Positions 22,401-37,400 of a DNA stretch of 64,000 nt are shown in pieces. The position numbers and the translations under genes were made by a program. Origin of the DNA: Liolophura sinensis (lineage: Eukaryota > Mollusca > Polyplacophora > Chitonida > Chitonidae); assembly GCF_032854445.1 (NCBI RefSeq), contig NC_088302.1:46042645-46106644 (forward strand), in the 5' to 3' direction. The notes beneath the pieces are model-generated. The model was not told the DNA's origin and searched no databases. It was given only the letters and a program-made list of their open reading frames with translations. Each line of letters opens with the position of its first letter. The first letter of the stretch is position 1.

Positions 22401-25400
22401 CAGCCGTGCTTACCACAGGTAACTGGTGAGTGGTTATGTGCCCTGGCAGCAAAGGTTACCACAGGTGACTGGTGAGTGGTTATGTGCCCTGGCAGCCTAG
22501 GTTACCACAGGTGACTGGTGAGTGGTTATGTGCCTTGGCAGCCCTGGTTACCACAGGTGACTGATAAGTAGTTATGTGCCCTGGCAGCCCTGGTTACCAC
22601 AGGTGACTGGTGAGTGGTTATGTGTCCTGGCAGTCCAGATTACCACAGGTGACTGGTGAGTGGTTATGTGCCCTGCCAGCCCTGGTTACCACAGGTTACT
22701 GGTAAGTGGTTGTGTGCCCTGGCAGCCCAGGTTACCACAGGTGACTGGTGAGTGGTTATGTGCCCTGGCAGCCCTGGTTATCACAGGTGACTGGTGATTG
22801 GTTATGTGCCCTGGCAGCCCTGGTTACCACAGGTGACTGGTGAGTAGTTATGTGCCCTGGCAGCCTCAGGTAACAGTTAAGCTGTAATGTGCCCTGACAG
22901 ACCTAATTACTTCAGGGAACAGGTGAGCTTTAATGTGCCCTGACAGACCTAATTAACTCAGGGAAAAGTGTGCTGCAATGTGCCCTGACAGATCTAATTA
23001 CTTCAGGGAACAGGTGAACTGTAGTGTATGGTGACACACCTGGTTACCTCAGGGAACAGGTGAGCTGTAGTGTATGCTGCACCACCTGGTTACCTTAGGG
23101 AACAGGTTAGCTATAATGTACCCTGGCAGACCTAATTACTTCAGGGAACAGGTGAGCTGTAGTGTATGCTGACACACCTGGTTACCATGGGGAACAGGTT
23201 AGCTCTAATGTTCCCTGGCAGACCTAATTACCTCAGGGAACAGGTCAGCTGTAATCTGCCCTGGCAGACCTAATTACTTCAGGGAACAGGTAAACTGTAG
23301 TGTATGCAGACACACCTGGTTACCTCAGGGAACAGGTGAGCTGTATGTGCACTGGCAGACCTAATTACCTCAGGGAACAGGAGAGCTGTAATGTGCCCTG
23401 ACAGACCTAATTACTTCAGGGAACAGGTGAACAGTAGTGTATGCTGACACACCTGCTTACCTTAGGGGACAGGTGAGCTGTAATGTGCCCTGACAGACCT
23501 AATTACTTCAGGGAACAGGTAAACTGTAGTGTATGCAGACACACCTGGTTACCTCAAGGAACAGGTGAGCTGTATGTGCACTGGCAGACCTAATTACCTC
23601 AGGGAACAGGAGAGCTGTAATGTGCCCTGACAGACCTAATTACTTCAGGGAACAGGTGAACAGTAGTGTATGCTGACACACCTGCTTACCTTAGGGGACA
23701 GGTGAGCTGTAATGTGCCCTGACAGACCTAATTACTTCAGGGAACAGGTGAGCTGTAGTGTATTCTGACACGTCTGGTCACCTCAAGGAACAGGTGAGCT
23801 GTAATGTACCCTGGCAGGCCTGGTTACCTCATGGAATAGGCGAGCTGTAATGTACCCTGGCAGCCCTTGCTGCATGACGGAAGAGGTGAGCTGTGATGTG
23901 CCTTGCAGCTCTGGTTACATCAGAGAACAGGTGAGCTGTAATGTGCCCTGATGCTAAGTTTTTTTTTATATTTTTGTAGTGTGACAGATAACAAGCTAAC
24001 AGATTTGGTGTGTAACAGAAAAGAGGAAATTAAGGTAAGTTGAACCAATGAAAGCTTTAATATTCTGTCTTGACCAATAATGTGTATTATGGATTGGTAA
24101 TGTCATTTGTGTATGGTATTATCTGACTGCCATACATATATAACAAGATATTCAATCAGTCATTTGCGTCTAATGTTTTCCAGGACTGCCCAGACTTACA
24201 GACTCCCTTTTACACTGTGGTAAGTACTACATGTAAATTGTTTTTAAAGTTAAATCATGTTATAATGTATTGAGATTTATATAGTGTACAGTTCTGTAGT
24301 GTATTGGAGTCTTTTTGTTGATAAATAATTTATATTGATTTATCGATAAATAGATTTATTTATTTATTTCATAGGAGTTTTACACCAATGTCGAGAATAT
24401 TTCACTTACAAAATGCGAGCCAGCATTGTGGTTGGTGGAAACCAAGCAAAAGCGGAGGGAAAACCCAAGGTCATCCGTAGGTTGCTGGCAGGTCTTCCTA
24501 CTTACGACCAGAGAGGAGCTGAACTTGTACTCACAGCACCTGCATTAGTGAGAGGCTTGTGTGTCATTATGCTGGGCTACCATGCTACCCACTAGGCCAC
24601 ACAGGCCTCCAGCAGAATTCAGATTTTCCAGCCATTGTAAAAGATTCAGCTAGTCATAAATACTTATTTTTTACTTCTTTTTTAACAGACAGAAGGTATA
24701 AATACTTTTTGTTTTCTTTTAGACTCATTCTGATGACCTCCCGACCTTTAATCCCAGCGTTGAGGCTAAAGAGGTGCTGCAGATTATCTCCCACATCATG
24801 GAACACTCTGTCATGTTCACGCCTGCTGGACTCGTCACCGTCGTCACTCAGCTCATAAAGATTGTCACACAGATTCCAGCCTTGTCACCTATTGTGAGTG
24901 TTTTGTCTTGCCTTTCATTTATATAAGATATATAGTCCTTCTCTTTATACTTTACATCACTGAACAGTTCATCTACATTTGGATCATATCTAATATTTTA
25001 ATATCAGCAATCTTTGGGCTAGGTCAAGCAGAATCCAGTGTCCACATGTAACTGTGGGCAGGCAGGTGTCTGCTGCATGGCACTCCAGTGGGATGGTATG
25101 GTAAAATGTATTGGTCTATCGATCAACCTGGTACAAGATATCGTCCTTATTCTATTTCTTTGAATGGTTCCCACTTGATGAGATTTTGTTTTGTCAAATC
25201 AAAGTACTGGAATGACATTTAAAAACTTGGATATAACGTGAATGATATTTTCTCTGTTTGTTAACCTTTGTTGTCGTTGTAAGATGAGCACCACAAGACT
25301 TACCAGAAGTCAATCTGTCTCGTCAGTGTAGCAAATGTGAAGTCCATGTACATGTACTTCTTGATGACTTTGTCAGGTGTTTAAGCCAGTTCTACTGCAG

Positions 25401-28400
25401 TATCTTCCCACCATGGACCTTTCACTGTTACAACTAGTTCTTACTCTGAAGGTTAGTGATTTTCACTGTAAGGAGTGGCTTCTAAGCTGAAGGTTAGATG
25501 TTGTCACTGTTAAAGCCAGTGCTTATACAATGTGTCTCAAGTTGCTTGATTTTCTCTCTCATGTTGTACATTTTTTTTACACCAACAAGGATAGGAAGAA
25601 AGGTTGTCACAAACAAAATAAGTTAAAATTTTAAAATAAATATGATTAAAAAATAAGAAAATATTAATAAAAAAAAAAACATATATATAAAAAAAGAATT
25701 ACAATTACATGTATTTTGTTTGAAGACAGTAATAGTTAGTGTTGTTATCAGTAAAGTTACACATTGATTTGTCTGTTCAAGACTGTTGGCATTATCATGT
25801 ATAATGTTGTGAAATATCTATATTTGCAGAGAGTATTTAACGGAGTGCTGTTATCTGAGCTAGAAGAGAAGGCCTTACTCCAGCACTTCATGTTTGCACT
25901 TAACCATCCAGGTTATGCAGCTGCCCATAGACTGCTAATCTACCAGTGGCTATTTCACTACGACTCTAAAACAGGGGTAATATAGAAAAGACCGTACATA
26001 TCATATTCCTTCAGGTCATACCTAACATTTTGATACAAGCAATCTTGAGGCTAGGCAAAGAGTGGTCCAGTATCGCTGTATAACCATGTAACTGTGAATG
26101 AGCAGTGGATCACCACATCAGTATGATGTCTTCTGTATGACATTCCAGTGAGGCAGCACTGTGAAATGATTTTGCCCTAGGGACCAACCTGGTAAAAGGA
26201 GACATAATCATGATAAGACCAGCATAATCGTCAAAGCAACGTTAAACCTCAATCATTCAGTCAATCCGAAATAGTTTAAGAGTTTAATATCCTCTCTCTT
26301 GAGGCAAATGCATTTAATGCTTTGTAATAACTGCATAATTAGTTTTGGATTTCCCTATGTAATGTCACCATGATGTGCATGTACACACAGAGATTGCTAA
26401 TATGGCATAGAACCATAACCATACTTTATCTTCTTGTGTCCAGGTTTCTGAATCTGACCATTTACCTGTGCGCCTGTCTGATCAGAGCTATGATCAGTTG
26501 TTCCCTTCAGTCTTTGATGGAGTGGACACTCAGGTGGTCAAACTACGGTCACTCAGTCTGTGTCTGAAGCCAGGTGCTGAATCAGGTAAGGTAGCTTAAC
26601 AGCTGCTTTGATGTAAATAAGACTAAACTAGACATAACAGAATCAGCAGTGGTGAATAATATGCTAAATGAAAAAGACTTAAAAATAATACACGGACATG
26701 AAACAGTTAAAAATATTGCCCTGACATGAATAAAATTAATGGTGGAAAAGAGTAAAAGCGAAAAAGTGCATGAAAACACATAAAACCACATAAAAGAGCC
26801 TGCTTGCATATGATAACATTTGAAATGAAAATCTTGATTGTTGAAAATGATGAAAATCAAAAAACAAAATTGCTTTTTTTTCTCTGCCTTGGAGCATGAG
26901 GTGCTGAGAAAGTAAATGTGTAAATTTCAAACAAAGTGACACCTCTTATAATTGACTATATGTTGAAATGTACTCATTTGGTGAGCCCTGGTGGTGTGCC
27001 CTTTTCCCAGACATGGCCTCAGCTGTCTTAATGAGCAGCCTGGTGAACTTACACAAAACTGTGCAGCACAATGTCAGCGGGAGGGCCACAGTCGCTCTCT
27101 TCAGGGTGCTCTTCACCTTCTACAGGCAACACCTGGAGAGCTGTCTACCTCAGGACATCAAACAGTGAGTTACCTGCACAGCCAAGTGACTCTGGATTGA
27201 GTGATTGATTGGTGTTTGATCATAATGATGAGAATTACACTAAACTCTTGTTTTAAAACAGCTTTTTGCATTGTCTTTGGCAGATCGTATGTTCAAATCT
27301 TCACCATGCTATGTACAGGTGACTGTTTTCTTGGCTATATATTATGGTTAGTGTCATAACAGTTTTGGCATATTTGATGTCATAAATTATTTATTTTTTT
27401 GTACTCAAATCACAGTTGGGTTAGATGCTGATAAGGCTGTCGTTGGTTCAGTAGTTTAAGAGGCATGTATAAGAGTAACATCACAAAGTTTGTATGTGAA
27501 AAACAACTTCTGATTAGTTTCTTGCAAGGTTTATGTGTACATTCTAACATGGTTATAACGCATTTAAAGAGTCATATAGAAGTTCACATCATTGTTTCAG
27601 GTTTATTATTGGGCTGGTGTCTAACTCCATCCAGCTAGTCCCATATGCCATTGACTTCCTAAACTCCCTGACACAACTGCCACAATCCAGGTATGCTCTA
27701 AGTAGTGGTTGATTCAAATTGGTGAGTCACAAATGCATAAAGTGGGTTAGCATGTTTCTGGTAGAAAGTGTGAAAGGCCTTGGGGGAAGTTGAACTTTGT
27801 GAGAACCTGAAGCAATAGATTTAAAACAGTAACGACATACTGAGAAAGTTTTTGGGGTGAACATTGAAATTCTACATTTTGTACAAGTACAAGTTGTTAA
27901 AACAAACGCTGGTATTTTTTTAAGTATATAAAACTTCACCAATATAGAAGTACATGTATAAGTTACTGAAGAGAAACACTTATAATTTTTCTTTGAGGCC
28001 TTAATTACAAATGTGAATCTTTTTGACATGTCAGGTATTATAATTTAATATGACACTACAGTGTAAATGGTAGAAAAAGACTTCTTTTTCTCCCCCAACT
28101 CCCTGCAACCTCACTCACTCACCTGCCCACCCATCAGTGGTGTACACTTGGAGATACTGAAGGCCTTACACAGACAAGTGGTACAGTCTCCAGCACAGGA
28201 TGTCACTTCACAGTTAGACTATGTGCTGCAGGTCCTGCAGAAAGCTGCCACAGAGAAGCAAATCAACCCCAAGGTATGTGGATCTACCTGTACATGAATA
28301 TCATGAGGGAAATCTTTAGGTTCTGGTACATGAAAGCCTGCTCAATGATTCAGGGTTAATTTAGTGTGGTTTATTAAATCATTCTCAAACAGGGAAAGTG

Positions 28401-31400
28401 TGACCAACTAAAACACAAGATAACAGATTATCTCTGGTGAAATTTGCGAGTAAATGTGGGGGTCAATACATACATATGATATAATAAAAGATAACAAGTG
28501 TACATTAAAAGTAAGAATACTGTATGTCACCTATACTAGTAGTTTGGTACATAAAATGTTCTTTCAGAATCACATCAAGCCCTTACAAAGATACTATTGG
28601 TGGCAACACTTTAAATTTTTTCTGATAAGAAATTTATCAAGCTTCAAACTCAGCTCTTAAGTGGCCCCTGTAAGGTTGATGAATCAGTCAAAATCAACTA
28701 TTAAGTGGCTCCTGTAAGGGGACGAATCAGTCAAAATCAACTCCTAAGTGGCCCCTGTAAGGTTGATGAATCAGTCAAAATCAACTCTTAAGTGGCCGCA
28801 GTAAGGTGGACGAATCAGTCAAAATCAACTCTTAAGTGGCTGCAGTAAGGTGGATGAATCAGTCAAAATCAACTCTTAAGTGGCTGCTGTAAGGTGGACG
28901 AATCAGTCAAAATCAACTCTTAAGTGGCTGCTGTAAGGTGGACGAATCAGTCAAATCAACTATTAAGTGGCTCCTGTAAGGGGAGGAATCAGTCAAAATC
29001 AACTCCTAAGTGGCTCCTGTAAGGTGGACGAATCAGTCAAAATCAAGCAAACTGTGCCACTTATTAATTGTTTAACTGTAGGTGTAATACAGTATGTGTT
29101 TAGTTCATCTAATAGCGAAATATTTAAACCAAGATTTGTTTTTAACTGGTTGTGAAATAAGAAAACAGTGTTGATTTCAGATTGAAATGTTGTAGTATGA
29201 AATTGTAACGCATCTCAGCCAGTGCTTCAGTCTTTATTCTTCCCTTGTTGCTGTAGATGACTTTGAACTTCCTGCAGCGTGTGTTAGAGTGGGCACCACA
29301 GTTGCTCCAGGGAAACTGGGTGCATGGGAATGCTGTGCTGGCCGTGGGCAGGAATATACTGCAGCATCACTCCACTGACCTCATCTACAATGGTTAGTTG
29401 GCGTGCTATGGTGGCTTTTTGGTGTGCTAGGAATTACTGGATCCAAAATCACCTCTGTAAATACAGACCATACGATAACTATAACTGGTAAAGGCATATG
29501 CTGTGGTCTGATGAGGCATTAATGTAAAATTCCATTTATCAATACAACCCATAAATGTAAGATACATATCATTGATAGAAGCATATATTATGAATTAATG
29601 GGGCAGCACTGTTAAACCACCTCTATCAATACAGCCCATAACATACATGTAACTATAAATAAAAGAGGCGTATTCTATGACTTGATGGGGCCTCAGTGTA
29701 AAATCCCACGTTCATGCGGCTAATACCTTATAATCCTGCAATTGTACTACATGATAACCAGACCCCTTTTTAAACCCATGGGTTCTAGCTTAGCTTTGCA
29801 GTGTCACATGCCTTATACACCCTATACATATACAGTGGCATCGACTGGAAGCAGTACGGCCACTTTTCATTAAAAAAAAATTGTAAAAAATAAATAAATA
29901 AAATACATCAAAAGTAATGTCGAAACAAATTTAATGACGACCAACAAAATGAAGGCCAATGCTCGCACTTGAGCAATATAAACTGTTAAGCACATAAAAC
30001 TACTTAAGAAAACTAGGATTTCCTCGCACCTCCAGCCATCTAGCATCTGAAAGCTTCAGGGACACAGGTGGCCTCTGTTCCCTCATCTTTTGTTCTGGGA
30101 TAGTCGACTGATGCCGATGCCACTTTCAAATTGCTTCTGAGGTGCTTGATCTACCAATGTTCTTCTGAGAAAAAATTAAATTCATTTAAAGTTTGTTTAC
30201 ATTGCTTAATTACTGTATCATTTCAGAGTTGGGTCGGCTGTTCCATTCCATGATGACAACATATGACGATGTAGATATAAAGGACAGGGCGAGGTTTTAC
30301 TATGCCTTGTTGACTGGGGCTTCAGATGAGAAGGTGAGCTGGTTTTGTTATCTCTCCAGGTAGATTTGTCATATGTACACCTGCAGACTGTAGTAACTGT
30401 TGATGATTCATCAACCCTGCACATCAATCAGGAGTGTGTAAAATCTGATTGGCAGGTACCTTATGCTTGTATCTTAGTGTATAGATGATTTGTGATCCAA
30501 CTGCAGAGAAATCAGAATCAAATTTGAGACAGAAATCAAGTTTGGCAGGGGATGATTTTGAGAAATCATTTAACCTGTGAGGTGTTGTTGCCTGCAAATT
30601 AATCTTGTTTATATATTTACGTGAACACACTGCTTAATTTGTCAAATGTCTAAGATATGTATGTATATGTATAAAACAGGGATTGTTATAGGACACATTT
30701 TGGGGTTACAGCTGGTAAGCATGTGAGAAAGGTATATTCTTGCTATTCTTAAAGTGAGCAGCTTGGTCGCCGTTGATGAGGGAAACATTTAGTTCTATTT
30801 CTTTCAGATAGGACTGGTACTCACAAATTCAACAGCAAAGAACGGCACCTCCAACAGTAGTCTACAGAGTATAGTGGCAGGTAAAATAGTGGTTCATTTG
30901 TAAGTAAATTAATTGATCGACTGATCAGATATGGTCTGATTTATTATATGCTGTGTGTAAAGTTGTTAGTTGTGTAGTTAGTTGTTAGGATGTACTTTAC
31001 AACTTATAGACTCTAACTTCGTCCTTGCATGTATATATCAAGTACGCTCCTGTGCCTGAAATTTTTTTTACACATTCACAGCTGTTATTATACGGGTAAA
31101 TACTGGTACTAATTCATATACATGTATTGTATCTCCTATTGTTGACATATTTTTCACAATCACTTAGATTATATTTAGATGCACATTAAATATAAATATA
31201 TTTTCAGAATGTGTGTCTTGTTACATACAACCTAGCTGAATAGCTCTAAAACTTAATCATGTCACTGATTGTGTATTGCAAGGCATTGTTGGTAAAAGAC
31301 GGGTTCACATCTTGTACATGTAGCTATGGTATCTGACATCATTTCTCTGAGTGTCGGCTGGAGAAAGATTTTATGTACAGTGACACCTTCATGACCTTTG

Positions 31401-34400
31401 TAGAGACTAGTACTACTAATGACAGCACATATCAGTTAACAGGTGGCATGCTAACCGCCAAATTTAAGCAGCTCCAGAAAAACATACATCATACTGTAGA
31501 AACCAGATCTTATGATCATAAGTCCACCAAGTTCTGCCTGATTTGTTCCCATCACAGCGCTGGGCGCCGTTTTGTCAGTGAAATACAGCATAAAACACCA
31601 ATGAAATAAATAAATCAAATGGAAATGGCGCATTAACATCTTCTGTTACTTCTCTTTTTTTTGTCGGAATGCACCAGAGTAAGAATGTAGTGACCTGGTT
31701 GTGGGTTAAGGCTATTTATTCATTGTTTGTATAGTCTTGTAAAAGAATGACTGATATATCTATTTCCCTTATCCAAAGACAATGACAGTCATCGCTTAAG
31801 GAAATATTGAGCTACTGTAATATGGGTAAATGTTCCTTTACAAATAACAGTCTGGGTAATAAGCTATGTGTATATATTTACAGGACCGGGGGGCTTCCTC
31901 AATCAGACAACACTTACAGAACTGGAGAAATCACCTGTAACATGGACCAGGTGTGTGTTACTGAAACAACTCCTTCATTTACTCCTTATAAAGTTATGTG
32001 TTCGAATGAAAGAGCTTTTTTTTTTAAAAACATGCAATGTCTGCCTTTTTAATTAGCTTAATTCTTCACCTTTTTTAACCACCACTGTAACCCATATTTT
32101 TAAACATTCTGAGAGAACTAAGGGGTGTGGAAAATTATTTGCACAGTTTTATGAAGCTTGTTTCCTTTTTGGCATCATTTTCATAATAATTGCATGCATA
32201 CATTCCACTGGAAAAAGTGGCCGGTGGTTGAAAAGGTGGAAGATTTACAGTAAACTGTCATTGATGTTAGAGAGTTTTTTTCATGAGTAGGCTAGTTACA
32301 ACAGATTTACCAAACTACTGATTTCTGGGTAACATTTCGAAACGTGTATATGTATATGATAATACTCATACATGTTTGTCTCACTGTAGACTGACCCAGC
32401 GTTACAAATGGACACCACAGCCGCCGGCCATCAGTCAGGATTCTGTCACACAACGTGCAGGTTTGTGTCGTAAACATGTCGGGTGTTTAAAAGACTTAGA
32501 TATTGATAGGTTAAAATTGTAGTGTGTGGAAATTGGTATCTCTTTTTGTCTGTCTAAGAACAGAAAGGGGCTTGGAAACATAAATCAGAATAATATTCTT
32601 TGCTGTTTATGAAAACTAAGGATTTTCTTTGCCAGTGGTTCTGATTATATGATTGTCTTGTCATTTCCATGTGACACTGGATCTTCTTAATTCCTAATCC
32701 TGTATCTCAACCTTACTATTCACAGATCCTGTCAGGTTATACCTAGAACAGCTTGACATGCATTCACCCGTCCTGGAGTTCAACTTTCAGCTAAGAATGG
32801 TAAGCCTAATGTATAGTAATTATTAATTTTCTTTATTCAATAACTGTAATAAAAATATAAAGCCAAACAGAATCCACAAAACTTAATAATGCCATTTTAT
32901 TACAGAAATCCACTCAGTACATGTTGTGCATTGTTAACTTCCTGTTAGGATGTTAAAATCTCTTAATTGATTGACTTTTTAAATGTTCAATATAAACATG
33001 AACAAAATGGAAACTTGAACTTGACTTTATGAATATCCTTGATGGTCGTGGGTTTCCTCTGGGCTCTGCCCGGTTTCCTCTTGCCCTTATGCTGGTTGCC
33101 ATCGTATAAGCGAACTATATGTATTCTTGAGTACCGCATGAAACACCAATCAATCAGATAAATAAATAAATATAAAACAGAAATCTATAGAATCATGAAA
33201 TGAACATTTTCAGCCTTATGTAAGGAAGTTTTTACAGTAGCCTGAAAATTATTTTTTTGTCTTGCACAGGTGGACATTTGTGATTTTGACCAACTTTTAG
33301 CTGTTACCATTGAAATAGAGACGAATTCCAACTGTGAACCTGTTAAAGGTACATTGTATGTCTTATGAAGATACTATGAAATAATAGTAAACATAGTAAA
33401 CATGACTTAATGAGTTATTTATTTATTTATTTGATTGTTCTTTGCCATACACAAGAATTTTGCTATGATTTAATGATGTTCTGGTAATCGTATGCTAAAC
33501 TGTGTAAGGCGTATGTTTATTAAAGTTTCTGTAGTCTGTAAAGTTGGTAATTGTTTCAGCTAATTCTTAAGTTTCCATTCTGCAGATCTTATTTTGATAA
33601 CAGTACATGTATATGTGATTATTCCTTGTATATTATTTGTAGATGTCCATCTCTCCTGTTTGCTACCCTCTGGTGAGTTTAGTGACTTTTGTGAGGGAAA
33701 GCACTGTATTGACACTTCATACCACCAACTGATACAATGAAAGAATGTAGATTATCAAATTTTAGCAGTAGAGTACATATGTGCTAAGATATAAATATTT
33801 ACATTTTAGATACATTGTATTTTATTTTGGTCATGAATGTTAGCCTGAGTATGTTTTCCAGTGCATGGGTTATGAGTCAGTTTCAACTAAAATCAAAGTT
33901 TCATTTCATTCATTTTAAAGAAATTTTATTACTCTCAAAACATTTCAGCTGGCACCCCAGTTATAGCACTTTTAAAATTTAAACCCATATATATAATTAA
34001 TGTATGAAAGTCATGGCATTACAGTATGTACTTATTAAGATAAATATATTCATATTTTTTGGCATCATACAAAGACAGTATCATACTAGAAAAGAAATGT
34101 GTTGATTCATAACCAGAAAAATTTGAGGTTTTCAGGTGATATGGCCACCAGTAGCTAAAGACTATCACCAGCATTTATAAAAGCAGCTATTATACATGCC
34201 TAAATAAAAATTGTAGCATAATTTGAAATAACTGTCAAACACTAGTGGTGAAATATGATATGGTGCATAGTAATTATATTCATCATGCAAATAATCCTCC
34301 TGTGTTCAGTTTGCTATCAAAACTAAACTACATAATTTGTGTTAGTACATGTATCTCTCACCTTTTTTGATTCGAGAAAGGTTAAGAAGGAAAAAGGAAG

Positions 34401-37400
34401 TATACATGTGTATATGAATTGAGACCATGTGGGGTGATCTACAAGGTTCATGACATTTAGAGTATGGCACATTATGAATAGACTTTAATGCAGATCATCT
34501 GGTTTATTTCAGAAGAGAAGAGTTTCACTGTTGATTTGATTCCAAAACTGCCATTACCAATGTCTTATCCAGCAAGGTTATCATCTTTTCATTGTTCAGA
34601 ATCCATGCAATTACTCAAAATCGGTTGTCATGCCTGAAAGTATTACCAATGTGTCTCATGTCCTTATTATGAAATCATGAGAAAAATAAAGTAGGCTGCT
34701 AAATACTCAAAAATTCTCTGTAAACCGTTTTGTTAATTCTTTTAATTCATTGAATTTAATAATTTAAAACCAAGGTTATATTTATAAGAGAGATCAGTAA
34801 AAGTATGTTCGATAATTCCATGAAATGTATTCATTTTTTGTAGGTTTATTGTTTCATTGAACTAAACAGTTATTTTATAGGTTCAATATTTAAGTTAATG
34901 ACACAGTATTAAATTTAAAAGTTAAACCCGTTTTGGCATATTTGTTATACATTGTAATAATAATGATGCCCCTTCCCCCCAAGTGTTCTCCGCCTGATAA
35001 CTGTTTTGACAGTCTACACATCCGCCTCACTAACTCTGGCTGTTCTAGCTCATTAGCTATCAGACTAACTGATTGAGCCTCATCTTTCAATTCATTTTTA
35101 CACCTGAAAACGAAGGCTGAAAAACTTATTTTGTATATTCCTACAATTTAGAACATGCCATAAAGTAATTGAACAGCGCGAGAAGTATTTTATATCAGAA
35201 ATCCTTTAAAAAGCTGTAATTTCGAGATTGTATTTGAACCCATCCTTACTGTAATCTTTGCTATGTGAAATTCAAGTTGTTAGAATGAAGGTTGATATTT
35301 TCTGCATTATAGAGTGATGTTTACCTCCCCTGACAGTCGCACCTACTCCTGTCAACTTGAGCCTGTGGACGTTAGATTCGAGGACTATTTTGTTCCTGTA
35401 CCGATCACACTTTGTACTGACACTGACCCAGAACTGTTCTTCAACAGACTGTGGACAGATACTTTACTGGACAAAGTAACGAGTGACAAGTAAGTTGTCC
35501 TACTGATTGCTGCTGTTAACATTGTTAATCTTTCACACGGCCAAATGTGTTAAAGTCACCAAGGTCAGGGGAGGTAACTCTTTAATCCAAAATCTTCATG
35601 GCCTGTATTGTTTCCACTCTAATTCAACTCCAGGCATCGACCACTGTAGTTGTGATTATAGGTATATTTCATTGCACAGATGCGTGTCTATGTTAGTTCT
35701 TGTGTGAATGGACAAAGAATTAATTGCATGTTTAAGTTTAGAACACATTGTTCTTGCTCTAAATGGAAATAATTTTAGATATTTGCCGATGGTCCCTTAA
35801 AACATTGCATCGGAAGTGCAGTATTCCAAAATATATGACCAGTTCTCGTCATGGGTGTATACATTGATAAAACAAAAATTGTTAGAAGTAGAAGTAAATG
35901 GCATGGGCTGCGTCCATTGAAATATTTTTTGCCTGGGTCTACTGTTGTATTTTTTAAACGTGCTTCAGTGTTGACAGTGTCATGGGAAGCTCAGTAGTTG
36001 GAGACGTATGGCATTATGTGTTAAGTTTTGTCCACCTGTTAAGACGTTTGTCACAGTAGGATTAATTTCTTACCTGTCAGCCCTTCGGGGCTTGACAAGA
36101 CATGATGACATTGGGATATGATTCGTATGAATTAAATTCCTCAGAGACCTCAGGATTGCAACCCTTTGGATCTCTTGTCTGACTCTCTACTGTGACTCGA
36201 AAAGGCATGTGGTTGGAAGGTACAAGATCTGGGAGAATGTTCATTGAGATGTGTGTCTTGAAAGCGTGTGTATTATTTGTCTTGCATGAAACATCTTGTA
36301 GACGGACCTTTTTCTTTTCGCACTGTTTGCGGGTCGATAGTTTGTCCGGCTTTTTAAATGGTTTTTTTTAATTGTTGACTTTGACATAACCTTTAGTTGG
36401 ATGGCTCAAACCGGTTGTGGATATTTATTGCAGAAGCACAACTTTCATAATGGTTGTTGTATTGTCTGTTTTTTATGACAGGTAACATCAGTTAGGCCCT
36501 GTTTGCGTTGTTCATGTGTTGTTTATATTCTCTTCCAGTACATCTGGTGAAAGGGGAGTTCAGTCTGTTTACTCACCCAAGTTTGGAATGGAGAAAATGG
36601 AGAAAATTTTATGCGGAAAACTGAAGCCGTTCGTCATAAATTCTAATTCAGGTAAGTACATATTTGATAAATATATTTGTGTCTCTGTTAGTAGGAAGAA
36701 TATAATGATTTATTTAATATTCATTTTGGGAATTGTTGTCTGCTTGATTTATTTATTTGATTGGTATTTTACGTCGTCCTGAAGAATATTTCACATATAA
36801 GACGGCGGACAGCATTATCCTGGGAGGAAACCAGACGGAGCCTTTAGATACCCATATTGAACCGCAATTTCCTGGCACACCTTCCCACGTATGACTGGAG
36901 AGGAAGACAGCATGAGCTGGACTTGAACTCACAGCGACAGAGGCCCCGTTTTCTGTTTGGTATAGATATGTAATTTGGTTTATTTGTGTTAAATGTCCTG
37001 ACAACACACCATTTTGAGTGATTCAAGACCAGTGACGTCTAATAAATAATACAGTTAACATCACTGCAATTTTTGTTGCCTAATTCTGCCTAATCCATGG
37101 TGCTAGGGGCGTGTAAATTGCTGCTATTGAAGCATTTACATGGACAATTGGAATAAAACCCAGAGGTAAACTGACAGGGCCGTACTTCACCGGTTACGTG
37201 TGATCATTTGCCAGTTATTACACTGTCGTCGCTGCTCTAGGTTTACTCTCTATCCTGTAGTCTCTTATATTTCTAATTTTAATGTGTTTCAAAACCTGAA
37301 ACTAAACATTACTTTTATTACTGTATTTTTAGATACCCATGTACATCGTGTGGCCATCCTCTCAAAACCTGAAACTAAACATTACTTTTATTACTGTATT

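Noticed and set aside
21836-23950. Regular repeats that could suggest a CRISPR-like array
   Set aside because: Head-to-tail units without distinct spacers inside a eukaryotic intron; a minisatellite.
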